Program-made: the position numbers and the translations under genes | In this document: piece after piece, positions 15,561 to 24,472 of the stretch | Layout of the letters: every line of letters begins with the position of its first letter | How positions within the stretch are numbered: position 1 is the first letter of the stretch | Source of the DNA: Micromonospora sp. C28SCA-DRY-2 | GTDB lineage: Bacteria > Actinomycetota > Actinomycetes > Mycobacteriales > Micromonosporaceae | Assembly: GCF_030519475.1 (NCBI RefSeq) | Contig: NZ_JAUMKD010000002.1 | Span: forward strand, 801,501 to 865,500 | Direction of reading: 5' to 3' | DNA length: 64,000 nucleotides | Notes under the pieces: model-generated | Told to the model about the DNA's origin: nothing | Database searches by the model: none | The model's input: only the letters and a program-made list of their open reading frames with translations

Positions 15561-17126
15561 GTGCGGACACGACGACGCATGATCATCGCGGGGCTGGCCA
15601 CGGCCGCCTGCGTGCTGGGGACGACAGCGGTGGTGCTGGCGTCCGGATCCGGGGCGGAGCGGGAGCCGGCCGGCACACCGGTCGCCGCGACGACGCCCGG
15701 CGCGACCGGCGCGGATCCGGGCGATCCGGCCGGGACGGCCGGCCTCGGCGCGGCCCCCCGATCCCCGGCCCCGGGCTCGGCCACCGCGGCCGCCCGCCCG
15801 GCCGACGCGGTCGCCAAGGACGGCCCGGCGTCCACCTCCTACCTGCGGGACCGCTACCGGGTCAGCGCCGACGAGGCGGCCCGCCGGCTCGCCCTCCAGG
15901 AGCTCTCCGCGCCGCTCGCCGAGGAGCTGGCCACCCGCTTTCCCGACCAGTACGCCGGCATGTGGCTGGACCAGGCCGGCGGCGGCGTGCTCACCATCGC
16001 GGCCACCGACCCCGCGCCGCTGCGCGCGGCGGTGGCCGGCCTGCCGGACGCGGCACACGTCAAGGTGGTGCCGGTGCGCCACTCGCTGCGCCAGCTCGCC
16101 GCCGGGGCGACCCGGCTCGCCGCGGCCCTGGACGCCACCGCCGGCAGCGACGTGGTGGTCGACGTGCAGGCGAACGAGGTCGCGGTGCTCACCGGCGACG
16201 TGGTGGCCACCGACGACCGGCGGCTGGCCGACGCGCTCGGCGCGGCCGGGGTACCGGCGCAGGCGCGTACCCGCCTGCCGGCCGGCACCGTGCAGAAGGC
16301 GTGCGACCCGCGCTACTGCGCCCGGGCGCCGATGCGCGGCGGCATCCGGCTCGACGTGCCGCGCGACGACGACACGGTGGGCGGCTGTACCTCCGGCTTC
16401 AACCTCCGCGCCCGGTCCGGGGCGTACTACGTGCTGACCGCCGGGCACTGCGTGGTCGGTGGCCGGCACCAGGAGCAGGACCGCACCTGGCACCAGTTCC
16501 TCGGGCCGAAGGTGCCGGTCGGGGTCGAGTCGACCAGCCCGGTGCTGGCCGAGAACGCCTACCCGAACGACTACGCGGTGATCCCGTACCAGCCGGGGGC
16601 GGTGGACCGGTGGGCGTACCCGCGCCGCGCCACCACCGACCCGGTCAACCTGGTCAACTACTGGTGCGTGCCGGACAACCCGAACTGCACCGACGAGGAG
16701 GGCAGCCGGGACGTGCCGATCACCGGGTACGTCGCGGCGAGCGCGGTCCAGGTCGGCTGGATCGTCTGCGCCACCGGGTCGGCGTACACCCCGAAGGCGG
16801 GCGAGACCTACGTCGACTCGGGCGCCGGCGCGGGCTACGTGCCGGGCACCCGGTGCGGGGAGGTCTTCGGCAGGGGCAGCGGCGGCATCGACGTACGGAT
16901 CTGCGCCCGGCCGGGCGACAGCGGCGGCCCGCTCTTCGTCGAGTCGACCGGCAAGGCACTGGGCATCCTCTCCACCGGCGACCCGGGGCAGGGCGCCTGC
17001 ACCAACCCGAACGAGCGCAACTACTACGCCCCGGTCGCCACCATCCTCGACCGGGTGAACGCGCGCACCGGGCTCGGCTTCCAACTGCCCACCCGCGGCC
17101 CGCTGCTCGGCCCGATCGCACCCTGA
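15561..17126 (+). CDS. Secreted S1-family (streptogrisin/alpha-lytic-like) serine protease
   Basis: A 521-residue preproprotein. The signal peptide is MRTRRRMIIAGLATAACVL... with a basic start and hydrophobic core to about residue 27. A linker and a pro-region of ~200 residues follow (YLRDRYRVSADEAARRLALQEL ... MWLDQAGGGVLTIAATD), typical of alpha-lytic-type folding prodomains. The chymotrypsin-fold catalytic triad is His296 in LTAGHCV, Asp337 in NDYAV and Ser454 in GDSGGP. Several cysteines would form disulfides. It is exported and processed outside. I chose the GTG at 15561 because GGGGGAAGG lies seven bases upstream; GTG 15555 is in frame but too close to it. Confidence 0.92.
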   Translation: MRTRRRMIIAGLATAACVLGTTAVVLASGSGAEREPAGTPVAATTPGATGADPGDPAGTAGLGAAPRSPAPGSATAAARPADAVAKDGPASTSYLRDRYRVSADEAARRLALQELSAPLAEELATRFPDQYAGMWLDQAGGGVLTIAATDPAPLRAAVAGLPDAAHVKVVPVRHSLRQLAAGATRLAAALDATAGSDVVVDVQANEVAVLTGDVVATDDRRLADALGAAGVPAQARTRLPAGTVQKACDPRYCARAPMRGGIRLDVPRDDDTVGGCTSGFNLRARSGAYYVLTAGHCVVGGRHQEQDRTWHQFLGPKVPVGVESTSPVLAENAYPNDYAVIPYQPGAVDRWAYPRRATTDPVNLVNYWCVPDNPNCTDEEGSRDVPITGYVAASAVQVGWIVCATGSAYTPKAGETYVDSGAGAGYVPGTRCGEVFGRGSGGIDVRICARPGDSGGPLFVESTGKALGILSTGDPGQGACTNPNERNYYAPVATILDRVNARTGLGFQLPTRGPLLGPIAP

Positions 17127-17283
17127 CCGGCCCTGCCGACCGACCCTCCCGGCCCGGTCCACGGGCGACCCGGCCAGGAGGGTGCCGGCCCGGCGACGTG
17201 CGGCGCCGGCCGGCGGGCCGAGCGACCGGAATTCCGGCGCGGCACGCGCGGCTTAACGCGTGGTCCGGCCACCGCCCGCTGCC

Positions 17284-17289
17284 TACGAT
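17284..17289 (+). promoter_or_regulatory. -10 element for leaderless valS
   Basis: TACGAT is followed by CGACGG and then the ATG at 17296, six bases of spacing. No Shine-Dalgarno sequence is present. A T-box leader is therefore unlikely for this tRNA synthetase gene. Confidence 0.55.
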
Positions 17290-17295
17290 CGACGG

Positions 17296-19860
17296 ATGAC
17301 CGACACGGCGAGGACGGCCCGCGCCGGCGTCCCCGAGCGTCCCACCCTGGACGGGCTCGAGGCGACCTGGGCGCGCCGCTGGCAGGAGGAGGGCACGTAC
17401 GCGTTCGACCGCTCGAAGCAGCGCTCCGACGTGTACGCGATCGACACCCCGCCGCCGACCGTATCGGGCGAGCTGCACATGGGGCACGTCTTCTCCTACA
17501 CGCACACCGACCTGGTGGCCCGGTTCCAGCGGATGCGCGGCCGGGCGGTCTTCTACCCGATGGGCTGGGACGACAACGGCCTGCCCACCGAGCGGCGGGT
17601 GCAGAACGTCTACGGGGTGCGCTGCGATCCCGCCCTGCCGTACGACCCGGGCTGGCGGCCGCCGGCCACCCCGGTCAGCGACGCCGCCCGCCGGGACCCG
17701 ACGCCGATCTCCCGGCAGAACTTCATCGAGCTGTGCGAGCGGCTGACGGTCGCCGACGAGCAGGTCTTCGAGGCGCTCTGGCGCCGGCTCGGCCTGTCGG
17801 TGGACTGGTCGCTGACGTACACCACCATCGGCCGGGCGGCCCGGGCCACCTCGCAGCGGGCGTTCCTGCGCAACCTGGCCCGGGGCGAGGCGTACCAGGC
17901 GGAGGCGCCGACGCTCTGGGACGTTGGGTTCGCCACCGCTGTCGCCCAGGCGGAGCTGGAGGACCGGGAGCGCCCCGGCGCGTACCACCGGCTGCGGTTC
18001 GCCGGGCCGGGCGGGCGCGAGGTGCTGATCGACACCACCCGCCCGGAGCTGCTGCCGGCCTGCGTGGCGCTGGTCTGCCACCCCGGCGACGAGCGCTACG
18101 CCGACCTGGTCGGCGCCACCGTGCGCAGCCCGCTCTTCGCGGTCGAGGTGCCGGTGCGCGCGCATCCGCTGGCCGACCCGGCCAAGGGCACCGGCATCGC
18201 GATGGTCTGCACCTTCGGCGACCTCGCGGACGTGACCTGGTGGCGCGAGCTCCAGCTGGACACCCGGGTGGTGATCGGCCGGGACGGCCGGCTGCTGCCC
18301 GAACCGCCGGCCGGCGTGCCGGCGCAGCCGTACGCGGCGCTGGCCGGGCAGACCGTCAACGGCGCCCGGCGGACCATCGTCGAGCTGCTGGCCGACGCGG
18401 GTGACCTGGTCGGCGAGCCGCGACCGATCACCCATCCGGTGAAGTTCTACGAACGCGGGGACCGGCCGCTGGAGATCGTCTCGACCCGGCAGTGGTACCT
18501 GCGCAACGGCGGGCGGGACACCGCGCTGCGCGACGCGCTGCTCGCCCGGGGCCGCGGCCTGCGCTGGGTGCCGGAGCACATGCGGCACCGCTACGAGCAC
18601 TGGGTGAGCGGCCTGACCGGCGACTGGCTGGTCAGCCGGCAGCGCTTCTTCGGCGTGCCGGTGCCGGTGTGGTACCGGCTCGACGACGCTGGCGAGCCGG
18701 ACTGGACCCAGCCTCTCACGCCGGAGGAGTCCGCGTTGCCGGTCGATCCGTCCAGCGACGCCCCGCCCGGGTTCGAGGAGTCCCAGCGCGGGCAGCCGGG
18801 CGGCTTCGTCGGCGACCCGGACGTGCTGGACACCTGGGCCACCTCGTCGCTGACCCCGCAGATCGTCGGCGGCTGGGAGACCGACCCGGACCTGTTCGCC
18901 CGGGTCTTCCCGATGGACCTGCGCCCGCAGGGGCAGGAGATCATCCGGACCTGGCTCTTCTCCACCGTGGTCCGGTCCCACCTGGAGCACGGGGCGCTGC
19001 CCTGGCGGGACGCGGTGCTCTCCGGCTGGATCCTCGACCCGGACCGGAAGAAGATGTCGAAGTCCAAGGGGAACGTGGTCACCCCGATGGCGCTGCTGGA
19101 GCAGCACGGCTCCGACGCGGTCCGGTACTGGGCGGCGAACGGCAAGCCGGGCATGGACCTCGCCTTCGACCCGGCGCAGATCAAGGTGGGCCGGCGGCTC
19201 GCCACCAAGCTGCTCAACGCGTCCCGGTTCGCCCTCGGGCTGGGCGCCGCCGACGCGTTGCGCGCCCCGGCGACCGAGCCGCTGGACCGCGCGCTGCTCG
19301 CCGAACTCTCCGGCCTGGTCGCCACCGCGACGTCCGCGCTCGAGGCGTACGACCACACGGCGGCGTTGCAGGCCACCGAGGCGTTCTTCTGGCGGTTCTG
19401 CGACGACTACATCGAACTGGTCAAGGAACGCGCCTACGGCTCCGGACCGGGGGCCGAGTCGGCGCGGGCCGGGCTGGCCAACGCGCTGTCGGTGCAGTTG
19501 CGACTCTTCGCGCCGGTGTTGCCGTTCGTGACCGAGGAGGTCTGGTCCTGGTGGCGGTACGGCTCGGTGCACCGGGCGCCGTGGCCGACCACCCACGAGG
19601 TGGGCCGCGCGATCCGGGGCGAGGGCGAGCCGGAGCTGCTGCGGCTCGCCGGTGACGCGCTCAGCCAGGTGCGGCGGGCCAAGTCGGAGCGGAAGCTGTC
19701 GATGAAGGCGGAGGTGCCGCTGGCCGAGGCGCTCGGCCCGGCCGCGCTGCTGGAGAAGCTCAGCCTGGTCTCCGACGACCTGCGGGCCGCCGGCCGGATC
19801 GGCAAGCTCGACCTGCTCCCCGACCGTACGCCCGAACTCGTCATCGCCTGCGCGTTCTGA
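17296..19860 (+). CDS. valS: Valine--tRNA ligase
   Basis: The 854-residue class-I synthetase has the HIGH motif as HMGH at residues 61-64 (TPPPTVSGELHMGHVFSYTH) and KMSKS at 586-590 (DRKKMSKSKGNVVTP). The connective editing domain is between them (DTTRPELLPACVALVCHP ... KGTGIAMVCTFGD). An anticodon-binding helical bundle follows, with a short C-terminal part and no long coiled coil, as in the shorter actinobacterial/archaeal-like ValRS type. It charges tRNA-Val in the cytosol. ATG 17296 is preferred over the in-frame GTG 17260 because the family-like sequence begins later and a -10 hexamer lies directly upstream. Confidence 0.95.
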   Translation: MTDTARTARAGVPERPTLDGLEATWARRWQEEGTYAFDRSKQRSDVYAIDTPPPTVSGELHMGHVFSYTHTDLVARFQRMRGRAVFYPMGWDDNGLPTERRVQNVYGVRCDPALPYDPGWRPPATPVSDAARRDPTPISRQNFIELCERLTVADEQVFEALWRRLGLSVDWSLTYTTIGRAARATSQRAFLRNLARGEAYQAEAPTLWDVGFATAVAQAELEDRERPGAYHRLRFAGPGGREVLIDTTRPELLPACVALVCHPGDERYADLVGATVRSPLFAVEVPVRAHPLADPAKGTGIAMVCTFGDLADVTWWRELQLDTRVVIGRDGRLLPEPPAGVPAQPYAALAGQTVNGARRTIVELLADAGDLVGEPRPITHPVKFYERGDRPLEIVSTRQWYLRNGGRDTALRDALLARGRGLRWVPEHMRHRYEHWVSGLTGDWLVSRQRFFGVPVPVWYRLDDAGEPDWTQPLTPEESALPVDPSSDAPPGFEESQRGQPGGFVGDPDVLDTWATSSLTPQIVGGWETDPDLFARVFPMDLRPQGQEIIRTWLFSTVVRSHLEHGALPWRDAVLSGWILDPDRKKMSKSKGNVVTPMALLEQHGSDAVRYWAANGKPGMDLAFDPAQIKVGRRLATKLLNASRFALGLGAADALRAPATEPLDRALLAELSGLVATATSALEAYDHTAALQATEAFFWRFCDDYIELVKERAYGSGPGAESARAGLANALSVQLRLFAPVLPFVTEEVWSWWRYGSVHRAPWPTTHEVGRAIRGEGEPELLRLAGDALSQVRRAKSERKLSMKAEVPLAEALGPAALLEKLSLVSDDLRAAGRIGKLDLLPDRTPELVIACAF

Positions 19861-19867
19861 CCGGGAC

Positions 19868-19893
19868 CCCGCCGCGCCCCGCCCCGCGGCGGG
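19868..19893. terminator. Hairpin between convergent valS and membrane protein gene
   Basis: CCCGCCGCG (19868-19876) pairs with CGCGGCGGG (19885-19893) around an 8-base loop. It lacks a T-tract but lies in the 48-base gap between two convergent genes and could end transcription from both sides. Confidence 0.5.
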
Positions 19894-19908
19894 CTGGGCG
19901 CGGTGGGG

Positions 19909-20553
19909 TCACCAGCCGCGGAGGAAGCGCAGACCGAGCAGGAACGAGATCACGGCCGGGCCGACCAGCAGGGTGATGGCCTGGAGCCGGTACGGCATCC
20001 GGTGCCGGGTCAGCTCGACGGCGTTGCCGAGCACGATCACCCCGGCCAGCATGAGGTAGGCGCCCCACCAGCCGGTGTCGCCGAAGTCGACCAGGCCGGC
20101 CCGGATCAGCTGGAAGGTGCCGCCGAGCAGGGCGCCGGCGAGGGCCAGCAGGGCGGCGGCCCGGTGCAGCCCCCGGGCCAGCGGGTGCGCCGGCCGCCAC
20201 AGGTAGGTGCCGGCGACCGCCAGGCAGGGCAGGATGATCATGACCGGCCAGCCCCGACCCATCACGCCGAACATCAGCAGCGCGCCGACCGCGAAGACCA
20301 GCGTGCCGAGGCAGGCGACCACGTAGCCGGCGAACGCCCGCCCACCGCCACGGGCCAGCAGTGGCCCGCCGGTGGCCGCGATCAGCGCGCCCGGGATCAG
20401 TACGAACCCGGCCCACCAGTGGAAGTGGCCGCTGCCCTGCGCCGCCGTCGTGGTCACCGCGGCGGCCAGCCCGGCCACCGCGAGGCTCACCAGCCAGTGC
20501 CGCGCGGCCGGGTACGGCTGGCGCGGCAGGACGTGTCCCGCTCCTGCACTCAC
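19909..20553 (-). CDS. Uncharacterised multi-span membrane protein
   Basis: About 214 residues with six or seven hydrophobic segments, for example WLVSLAVAGLAAAVTTTAA, WWAGFVLIPGALIAATGG, FAGYVVACLGTLVFAVGALLMFG, AAALLALAGALLGG, WWGAYLMLAGVIVLG and ITLLVGPAVISFLLGLRFL. I do not recognise a domain. GTG 20553 with GAGG eight bases upstream is chosen; an ATG at 20589 would add 12 polar residues. It lies between valS (convergent) and the ABC-2 operon (same strand, 198 bases upstream), so it may be its own unit. No motif suggests substrate or enzyme activity. Confidence 0.75.
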   Translation of the reverse strand: MSAGAGHVLPRQPYPAARHWLVSLAVAGLAAAVTTTAAQGSGHFHWWAGFVLIPGALIAATGGPLLARGGGRAFAGYVVACLGTLVFAVGALLMFGVMGRGWPVMIILPCLAVAGTYLWRPAHPLARGLHRAAALLALAGALLGGTFQLIRAGLVDFGDTGWWGAYLMLAGVIVLGNAVELTRHRMPYRLQAITLLVGPAVISFLLGLRFLRGW

Positions 20554-20751
20554 GCGTCCAGCCTCGCCGACCGGGCCGGCCCGGTCCATCCGGCCAGCCC
20601 TACCATCCGCCCACCGGTGTACCGGAAACCCCTGGTGGCCGGCCCGTACCGCGTCGAGCGTGACACCGCGGAGTCGTCGTGGTGACTCCGCGGCAGCACG
20701 CTCGTGGAACGATGCCGCCCGGCCGGGTGACGGGCACCCGGCCGGCGGCGC

Positions 20752-21462
20752 TCAGCTCGTCTCGCCCGCCACGCTGAACGAGCGCAGCCGGTCGATCGCC
20801 AGCACGGTGAAGCCGACGCTGATCAGCGCGGTCATCACCGCCGCCACCGGCACCGAGACGTCGGCCTCCAGCAGCCCGGTGGGGGCCAGCCGGTCGGCGA
20901 GGGCGATCACGTACTGCTGGATGGAGAGCACCTTGGTGCCGCTGACGAAGTTGCCCAGCAGCCCCTCCCAGATCAGCACGTAGACCAGGCCGAGCAGCAC
21001 CGGCCGACGGGTGACCAGGCTGAGCGCCACGAACAGGGCCGAGTAGGCCAGCGCCCCGGCCGACGCGGCGGCGGCCAGCGCCAGGCCGAGGCGTACCGAA
21101 TCGGCCAGCACGCCCGCGACGTAGAGCGGCACCGCGACGGTGACCGCGCTGACGCCGGTGGCCACCGCGAGCTTCGGCAGCACGATCTGCCAGCGCGGCA
21201 GCGGCTTGGTCAGGATGTGCACCACGGTGCCGTCGTCGATCTCGGCGCCCAGCACGCCGGTGCCGACGATCAGGGCCACCACCGGTAGCACCACTGCCAG
21301 GCCGAGACCGACCAGCACCGCCGGGCCCCACTCGCCCGGGTCCACCCCGAGCGCGCGGGAGAGCACGGCGAGCACCACCAGCACCGCCGGGAGCGGCAGC
21401 AGCAGGAGGAACCGGCGACGGCCGAACAGTCCCCGCGCGGTGATCCAGGAAACGGTCGACAT
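20752..21462 (-). CDS. ABC-2 type transporter permease
   Basis: The 236-residue membrane protein has six predicted spans: FLLLLPLPAVLVVLAVLSRAL, GPAVLVGLGLAVVLPVVALIVG, LAVATGVSAVTVAVPLYVAGVL, ALAAAASAGALAYSALFVALSL, VLLGLVYVLIWEGLLGN and VAAVMTALISVGFTVLAI. The stretch TGVLGAEIDDGTVVHILTKPLPRWQIVLPKL between spans 2 and 3 is the conserved cytoplasmic coupling region of ABC-2 permeases. It starts one base after the stop of the adjacent ATPase gene. It probably pairs with that ATPase, last in a four-gene operon. Confidence 0.9.
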   Translation of the reverse strand: MSTVSWITARGLFGRRRFLLLLPLPAVLVVLAVLSRALGVDPGEWGPAVLVGLGLAVVLPVVALIVGTGVLGAEIDDGTVVHILTKPLPRWQIVLPKLAVATGVSAVTVAVPLYVAGVLADSVRLGLALAAAASAGALAYSALFVALSLVTRRPVLLGLVYVLIWEGLLGNFVSGTKVLSIQQYVIALADRLAPTGLLEADVSVPVAAVMTALISVGFTVLAIDRLRSFSVAGETS

Positions 21463-21463
21463 G

Positions 21464-22435
21464 TCAGGCCTCCACCAGGTAGGAGAAGACGCTCTCCAGG
21501 GACTCGTCCTCGGGCACCAGTTGCCGGACCCGGATGCCGTGCGCCAGCGCGATCCGCGGCAGCGCCCGGGTGAACGCGCCGTAGTCGCCGGCCCGGACGG
21601 TCAGGCCGGTGCGGTCCAGCTCGACCCCGGTCACCGACGCCTCGGCCATCAGCGCGACCGCCAGCGCCCGGTCGTCGGTGGAGCGCACCGCGAACACGTG
21701 CGGCCGGTTGGTCATCAGCCGCCGGATGGTACGGAAGTCGCCGGAGGCGGCCAGCCGGCCGGCGACCATCACCTGGACAGTGCCGGAGACCTGCTCGACC
21801 TCCTCCAGGATGTGCGAGCTGAACAGGATCGTCCGGCCGGCGTCGCCGAGGCGGTGCAGCAGCTCCATCATGTGCAGCCGCTGGCGCGGGTCCATTCCGT
21901 TGAACGGCTCGTCGAGCAGCAGCACCTGCGGGTCGTGCACGAGCGCCGCCGCCACCCGGGCGCGCTGTCGCATGCCCTTGGAGTACGTGCCGATCCGGCG
22001 GTCCTGCGCGCTCTCCAGCTCGACCAGCGCGATCGCCCGCCGGGCCGCCTCCGCCGGGTCCGGCAGCCGGTGCAGCTTCGCGCTGGCCAGCACGAACTCG
22101 TGGGCGGTGAGGAAGGTGTGCACCGCCTCCCGCTCGCTGACCAGGCCGAGTCGCCGGTAGACCTCGGGGTTGCGCCAGGTGGGCCGGCCGTCCAGGGTGA
22201 CCGCGCCGCGCGACGGGGCCAGGAAGCCGGCCATCATGTGCAGCAGCGTGGTCTTGCCCGCACCGTTCGGGCCGAGCAGCCCGGTGACGCCCGGGCCGAG
22301 GCTCATGCTGACGTCGTTGACCGCCACCACGTTGCCGTACCAGCGGGAGACGCCGGCCAGCTCCAGGGTGCTCACGGTCGGGGCGGACGGCTCGCCGGCC
22401 GTCGTGGGCCGGGTGTCGGCACTCGTCGCGCTCAT
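21464..22435 (-). CDS. ABC transporter ATP-binding protein (ABC-2/NatA type)
   Basis: A 323-residue ATPase starting at ATG 22435, which overlaps the stop of the upstream permease (ATGA). Walker A is GPNGAGKTT in VTGLLGPNGAGKTTLLHMMAG, the signature region is GTYSKGMRQRARVAAALVHDPQ, Walker B is VLLLDEPFNGMD, and the switch His is in FSSHILEEVEQ. The C-terminal ~90 residues (VAGRLAASGDFRTIRRLMTNRP ... YLVEA) are the usual DUF4162-like accessory part. It should energise the permease encoded directly downstream. No resistance or substrate clue is present. Confidence 0.93.
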   Translation of the reverse strand: MSATSADTRPTTAGEPSAPTVSTLELAGVSRWYGNVVAVNDVSMSLGPGVTGLLGPNGAGKTTLLHMMAGFLAPSRGAVTLDGRPTWRNPEVYRRLGLVSEREAVHTFLTAHEFVLASAKLHRLPDPAEAARRAIALVELESAQDRRIGTYSKGMRQRARVAAALVHDPQVLLLDEPFNGMDPRQRLHMMELLHRLGDAGRTILFSSHILEEVEQVSGTVQVMVAGRLAASGDFRTIRRLMTNRPHVFAVRSTDDRALAVALMAEASVTGVELDRTGLTVRAGDYGAFTRALPRIALAHGIRVRQLVPEDESLESVFSYLVEA

Positions 22436-23322
22436 CGGGCGGCCACCTTCCGGTACCGGGCCAGCAGCAGGGTGACGCAGGCGGCCACCAGCAGCACGGC
22501 GGCGACCGCGTAGACCGGACCGAAGTCGCCGATCAGCGATTCGGTCTGGCCGGCGCCGTTCTCGGTGATCAGCAGGTCGCCGAGGGACCAGACCCCCACG
22601 CCCTGCACCAGCGTCGACGGCGAGGCGAGGAAGGCCAGTTCGTTCACCGCCCGGGACGGCATGACCGACAGGGTGGCGACGATCGGCGTGGTCATCAGGA
22701 AGACCGCGACGATGCCGCCGGCGGCGAAGGCCCGCTTGCCGGTGAGCGAGGCGACCAGCAGGCCGATCGAGGCGAAGACCACCGCCCACAGCCCGGCGTA
22801 GAGCAGCCCCGGCAGCAGGTCGAGCAGCTCGTTCCAGACCCCGCGCATGCCGTCGCCGGTGGTGAACGCGGCGCCCAGGAACATCACCAGCTGCGGCGCG
22901 CCCAGCAGCAGCCAGAGCGCGGTCGCCATCGCCAGCAGCTTGGCCAGCGGGTAGTCCGACCGGGGCAGCGGCCGGGAGAAGTAGAGCGGCAGCACCCCGC
23001 TGCGCAGGTCCCGGGAGACCAGCTCCGGGGCGACCACCGCGACGAAGAAGATGACCAGCCAGCTCATGTTGTCGGCGAACTGGGCGTAGGTCATCACCAC
23101 CTCGCCGATCTGGCTGCGTACCGCTGTGGCGCCGGCGGCCACCACGGTGACGATGCCGACCACCAGCCAGGGGAAGATCTTGGCCTTGGCGCTGCGGCCC
23201 AGGCCGAAGGCGGTGCGCAGGCCGTGCAGGTAGAGCGCGCCGAAGACCTGTCGGCGCCCCAACCGGGGGCCGGTGTAGCGCTGGTATCCGATGTCGTGGA
23301 TGACGCCGGTGGGCTCAGGCAT
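22432..23322 (-). CDS. ABC transporter permease subunit (ABC-2 type)
   Basis: The 296-residue membrane protein begins MPEPTGVIHDIGYQRYTGPRLGRRQ, an N-terminus often seen in actinobacterial ABC-2 permeases. It has a span at FPWLVVGIVTVVAAG, a loop SWLVIFFVAVVAPELVSRDLRSGVLPLYFSRPLPRSDYPLAKL (the coupling motif), and four more spans ending VYAVAAVLLVAACVTLLLARY. It overlaps the upstream ATPase by eight bases and the downstream ATPase by four. This tight coupling implies one membrane complex or two closely linked pairs. Confidence 0.92.
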   Translation of the reverse strand: MPEPTGVIHDIGYQRYTGPRLGRRQVFGALYLHGLRTAFGLGRSAKAKIFPWLVVGIVTVVAAGATAVRSQIGEVVMTYAQFADNMSWLVIFFVAVVAPELVSRDLRSGVLPLYFSRPLPRSDYPLAKLLAMATALWLLLGAPQLVMFLGAAFTTGDGMRGVWNELLDLLPGLLYAGLWAVVFASIGLLVASLTGKRAFAAGGIVAVFLMTTPIVATLSVMPSRAVNELAFLASPSTLVQGVGVWSLGDLLITENGAGQTESLIGDFGPVYAVAAVLLVAACVTLLLARYRKVAAR

Positions 23323-24229
23323 GGCTGGGCTCCCTCGTGGCGAAGAGCTCGGCCACCCGGTGCCGGCGCTGGTCCAGCCGGTGCAGCGGCAGGTCCAGCT
23401 CGGCGACCGCGCCGAGGATGAGGTCGTAGGTGTCGTCGTCGGCGAGTTCGACGAGCAGCAGCCGCCCGTCCCGGCGCACCGGCAGGCGCAGCGCGGCGAG
23501 CCGCGCGGCCAGTTCCTCGGTGCCCTCGCTGACCTCGACGGCGAGCACGTCGGTGGCCGAGGTCATGGCGGAGATGTGGTCGGCCCGCAGCAGCCGCCCG
23601 CCGTCGATGGCGACCAGGGTGTCGCAGATCCGCTCCACCTCGCCGAGCAGGTGCGAGCAGACCAGGACGGAGATGCCGAACTCGGTGCCGATCCGGTGCA
23701 CCAGGGCCAGCATGGCGTCCCGGCCGGCCGGGTCCAGGCCGTTGGTCGGCTCGTCGAGCAGCAGCAGGTCGGGGTCGTGCACCAGCGCCTGGGCGAGCTT
23801 CACCCGCTGCTTCATGCCGGTGGAGTAGCCGCCCACCGGGCGGTAGCGCTCCTCGTAGAGCCCGACGTGCCGCAGCGCCTCGGAGGCCCGCTCGCGGGCG
23901 ACCGTACGCGGCAGCCCGCTGATCCGGCCGAGGTGGGTGACCAGCTCGGCGGCGGTGAGGTCGGGCGGCAGGGCGTCGTGCTCGGGCATGTAGCCGACCC
24001 GGGCGCGGACTCCCGCGGATTCGGTGGTGGGGTCGAGGCCAAGCACCCGCACCCGGCCGCTGGTCGGGGCGAGCAGGCCGAGCAGGATCTTGATCAGCGT
24101 CGACTTGCCGGCGCCGTTCGCGCCGACCAGGCCGATGATCCCGGGCTCGACCGCGACGGTCAGGTCGGCCAGCGCGGTGACCCCACCCCCGTACGTCTTG
24201 GTCAGCGACTCGGTCGCGATGAGTGTCAC
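23315..24229 (-). CDS. ABC transporter ATP-binding protein, first gene of the ABC-2 operon
   Basis: About 304 residues. Walker A is GANGAGKST, the signature GGYSTGMKQRVKLAQALVHDP, Walker B DLLLLDEPTNGLD, and the switch His is in CSHLLGEVE. A C-terminal accessory part of ~80 residues ends HRVAELFATREPSHA. I prefer the GTG at 24229 (VTLIATESLTKTYG) because TACGCT lies seven bases upstream, the leaderless layout; the ATG at 24247 falls within that promoter. It is first in an ATPase-permease-ATPase-permease operon whose members overlap or nearly abut. The duplicated ATPase/permease pair suggests an export system with two related half-complexes. Confidence 0.92.
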   Translation of the reverse strand: MTLIATESLTKTYGGGVTALADLTVAVEPGIIGLVGANGAGKSTLIKILLGLLAPTSGRVRVLGLDPTTESAGVRARVGYMPEHDALPPDLTAAELVTHLGRISGLPRTVARERASEALRHVGLYEERYRPVGGYSTGMKQRVKLAQALVHDPDLLLLDEPTNGLDPAGRDAMLALVHRIGTEFGISVLVCSHLLGEVERICDTLVAIDGGRLLRADHISAMTSATDVLAVEVSEGTEELAARLAALRLPVRRDGRLLLVELADDDTYDLILGAVAELDLPLHRLDQRRHRVAELFATREPSHA

Positions 24230-24236
24230 GCCGCCC

Positions 24237-24242
24237 AGCGTA
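24237..24242 (-). promoter_or_regulatory. -10 element for leaderless ABC-2 operon
   Basis: On the minus strand TACGCT is followed by seven bases (GGGCGGC) and the GTG at 24229. This decides the start codon between 24229 and 24247. Confidence 0.5.
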
Positions 24243-24472
24243 GGCATTCCGGGCCCGCCGCGGGCCTGGTGGACCCCTGGCGCTCCCCTGATTCTGCCGC
24301 CGGGGCCCCCTAGGGTCCGCCCGCCCGCCGCCGCGGTGGGCCACCGGCCGGTCACCGGCCAGCTCCACCCGGCCCCGCCATGCCCGCCCCCACAGCGGGC
24401 GGCGTCGCCACCAGAATGGTGCCGTTCGGCGTCGACTGTCCGAACCCGTCGCGCGAGCCCACCGGAGGACGT

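Noticed and set aside
17260..17295. Upstream GTG start for valS
   Set aside because: The added residues are not family-like and the start codon at 17296 has a -10 hexamer at leaderless distance.
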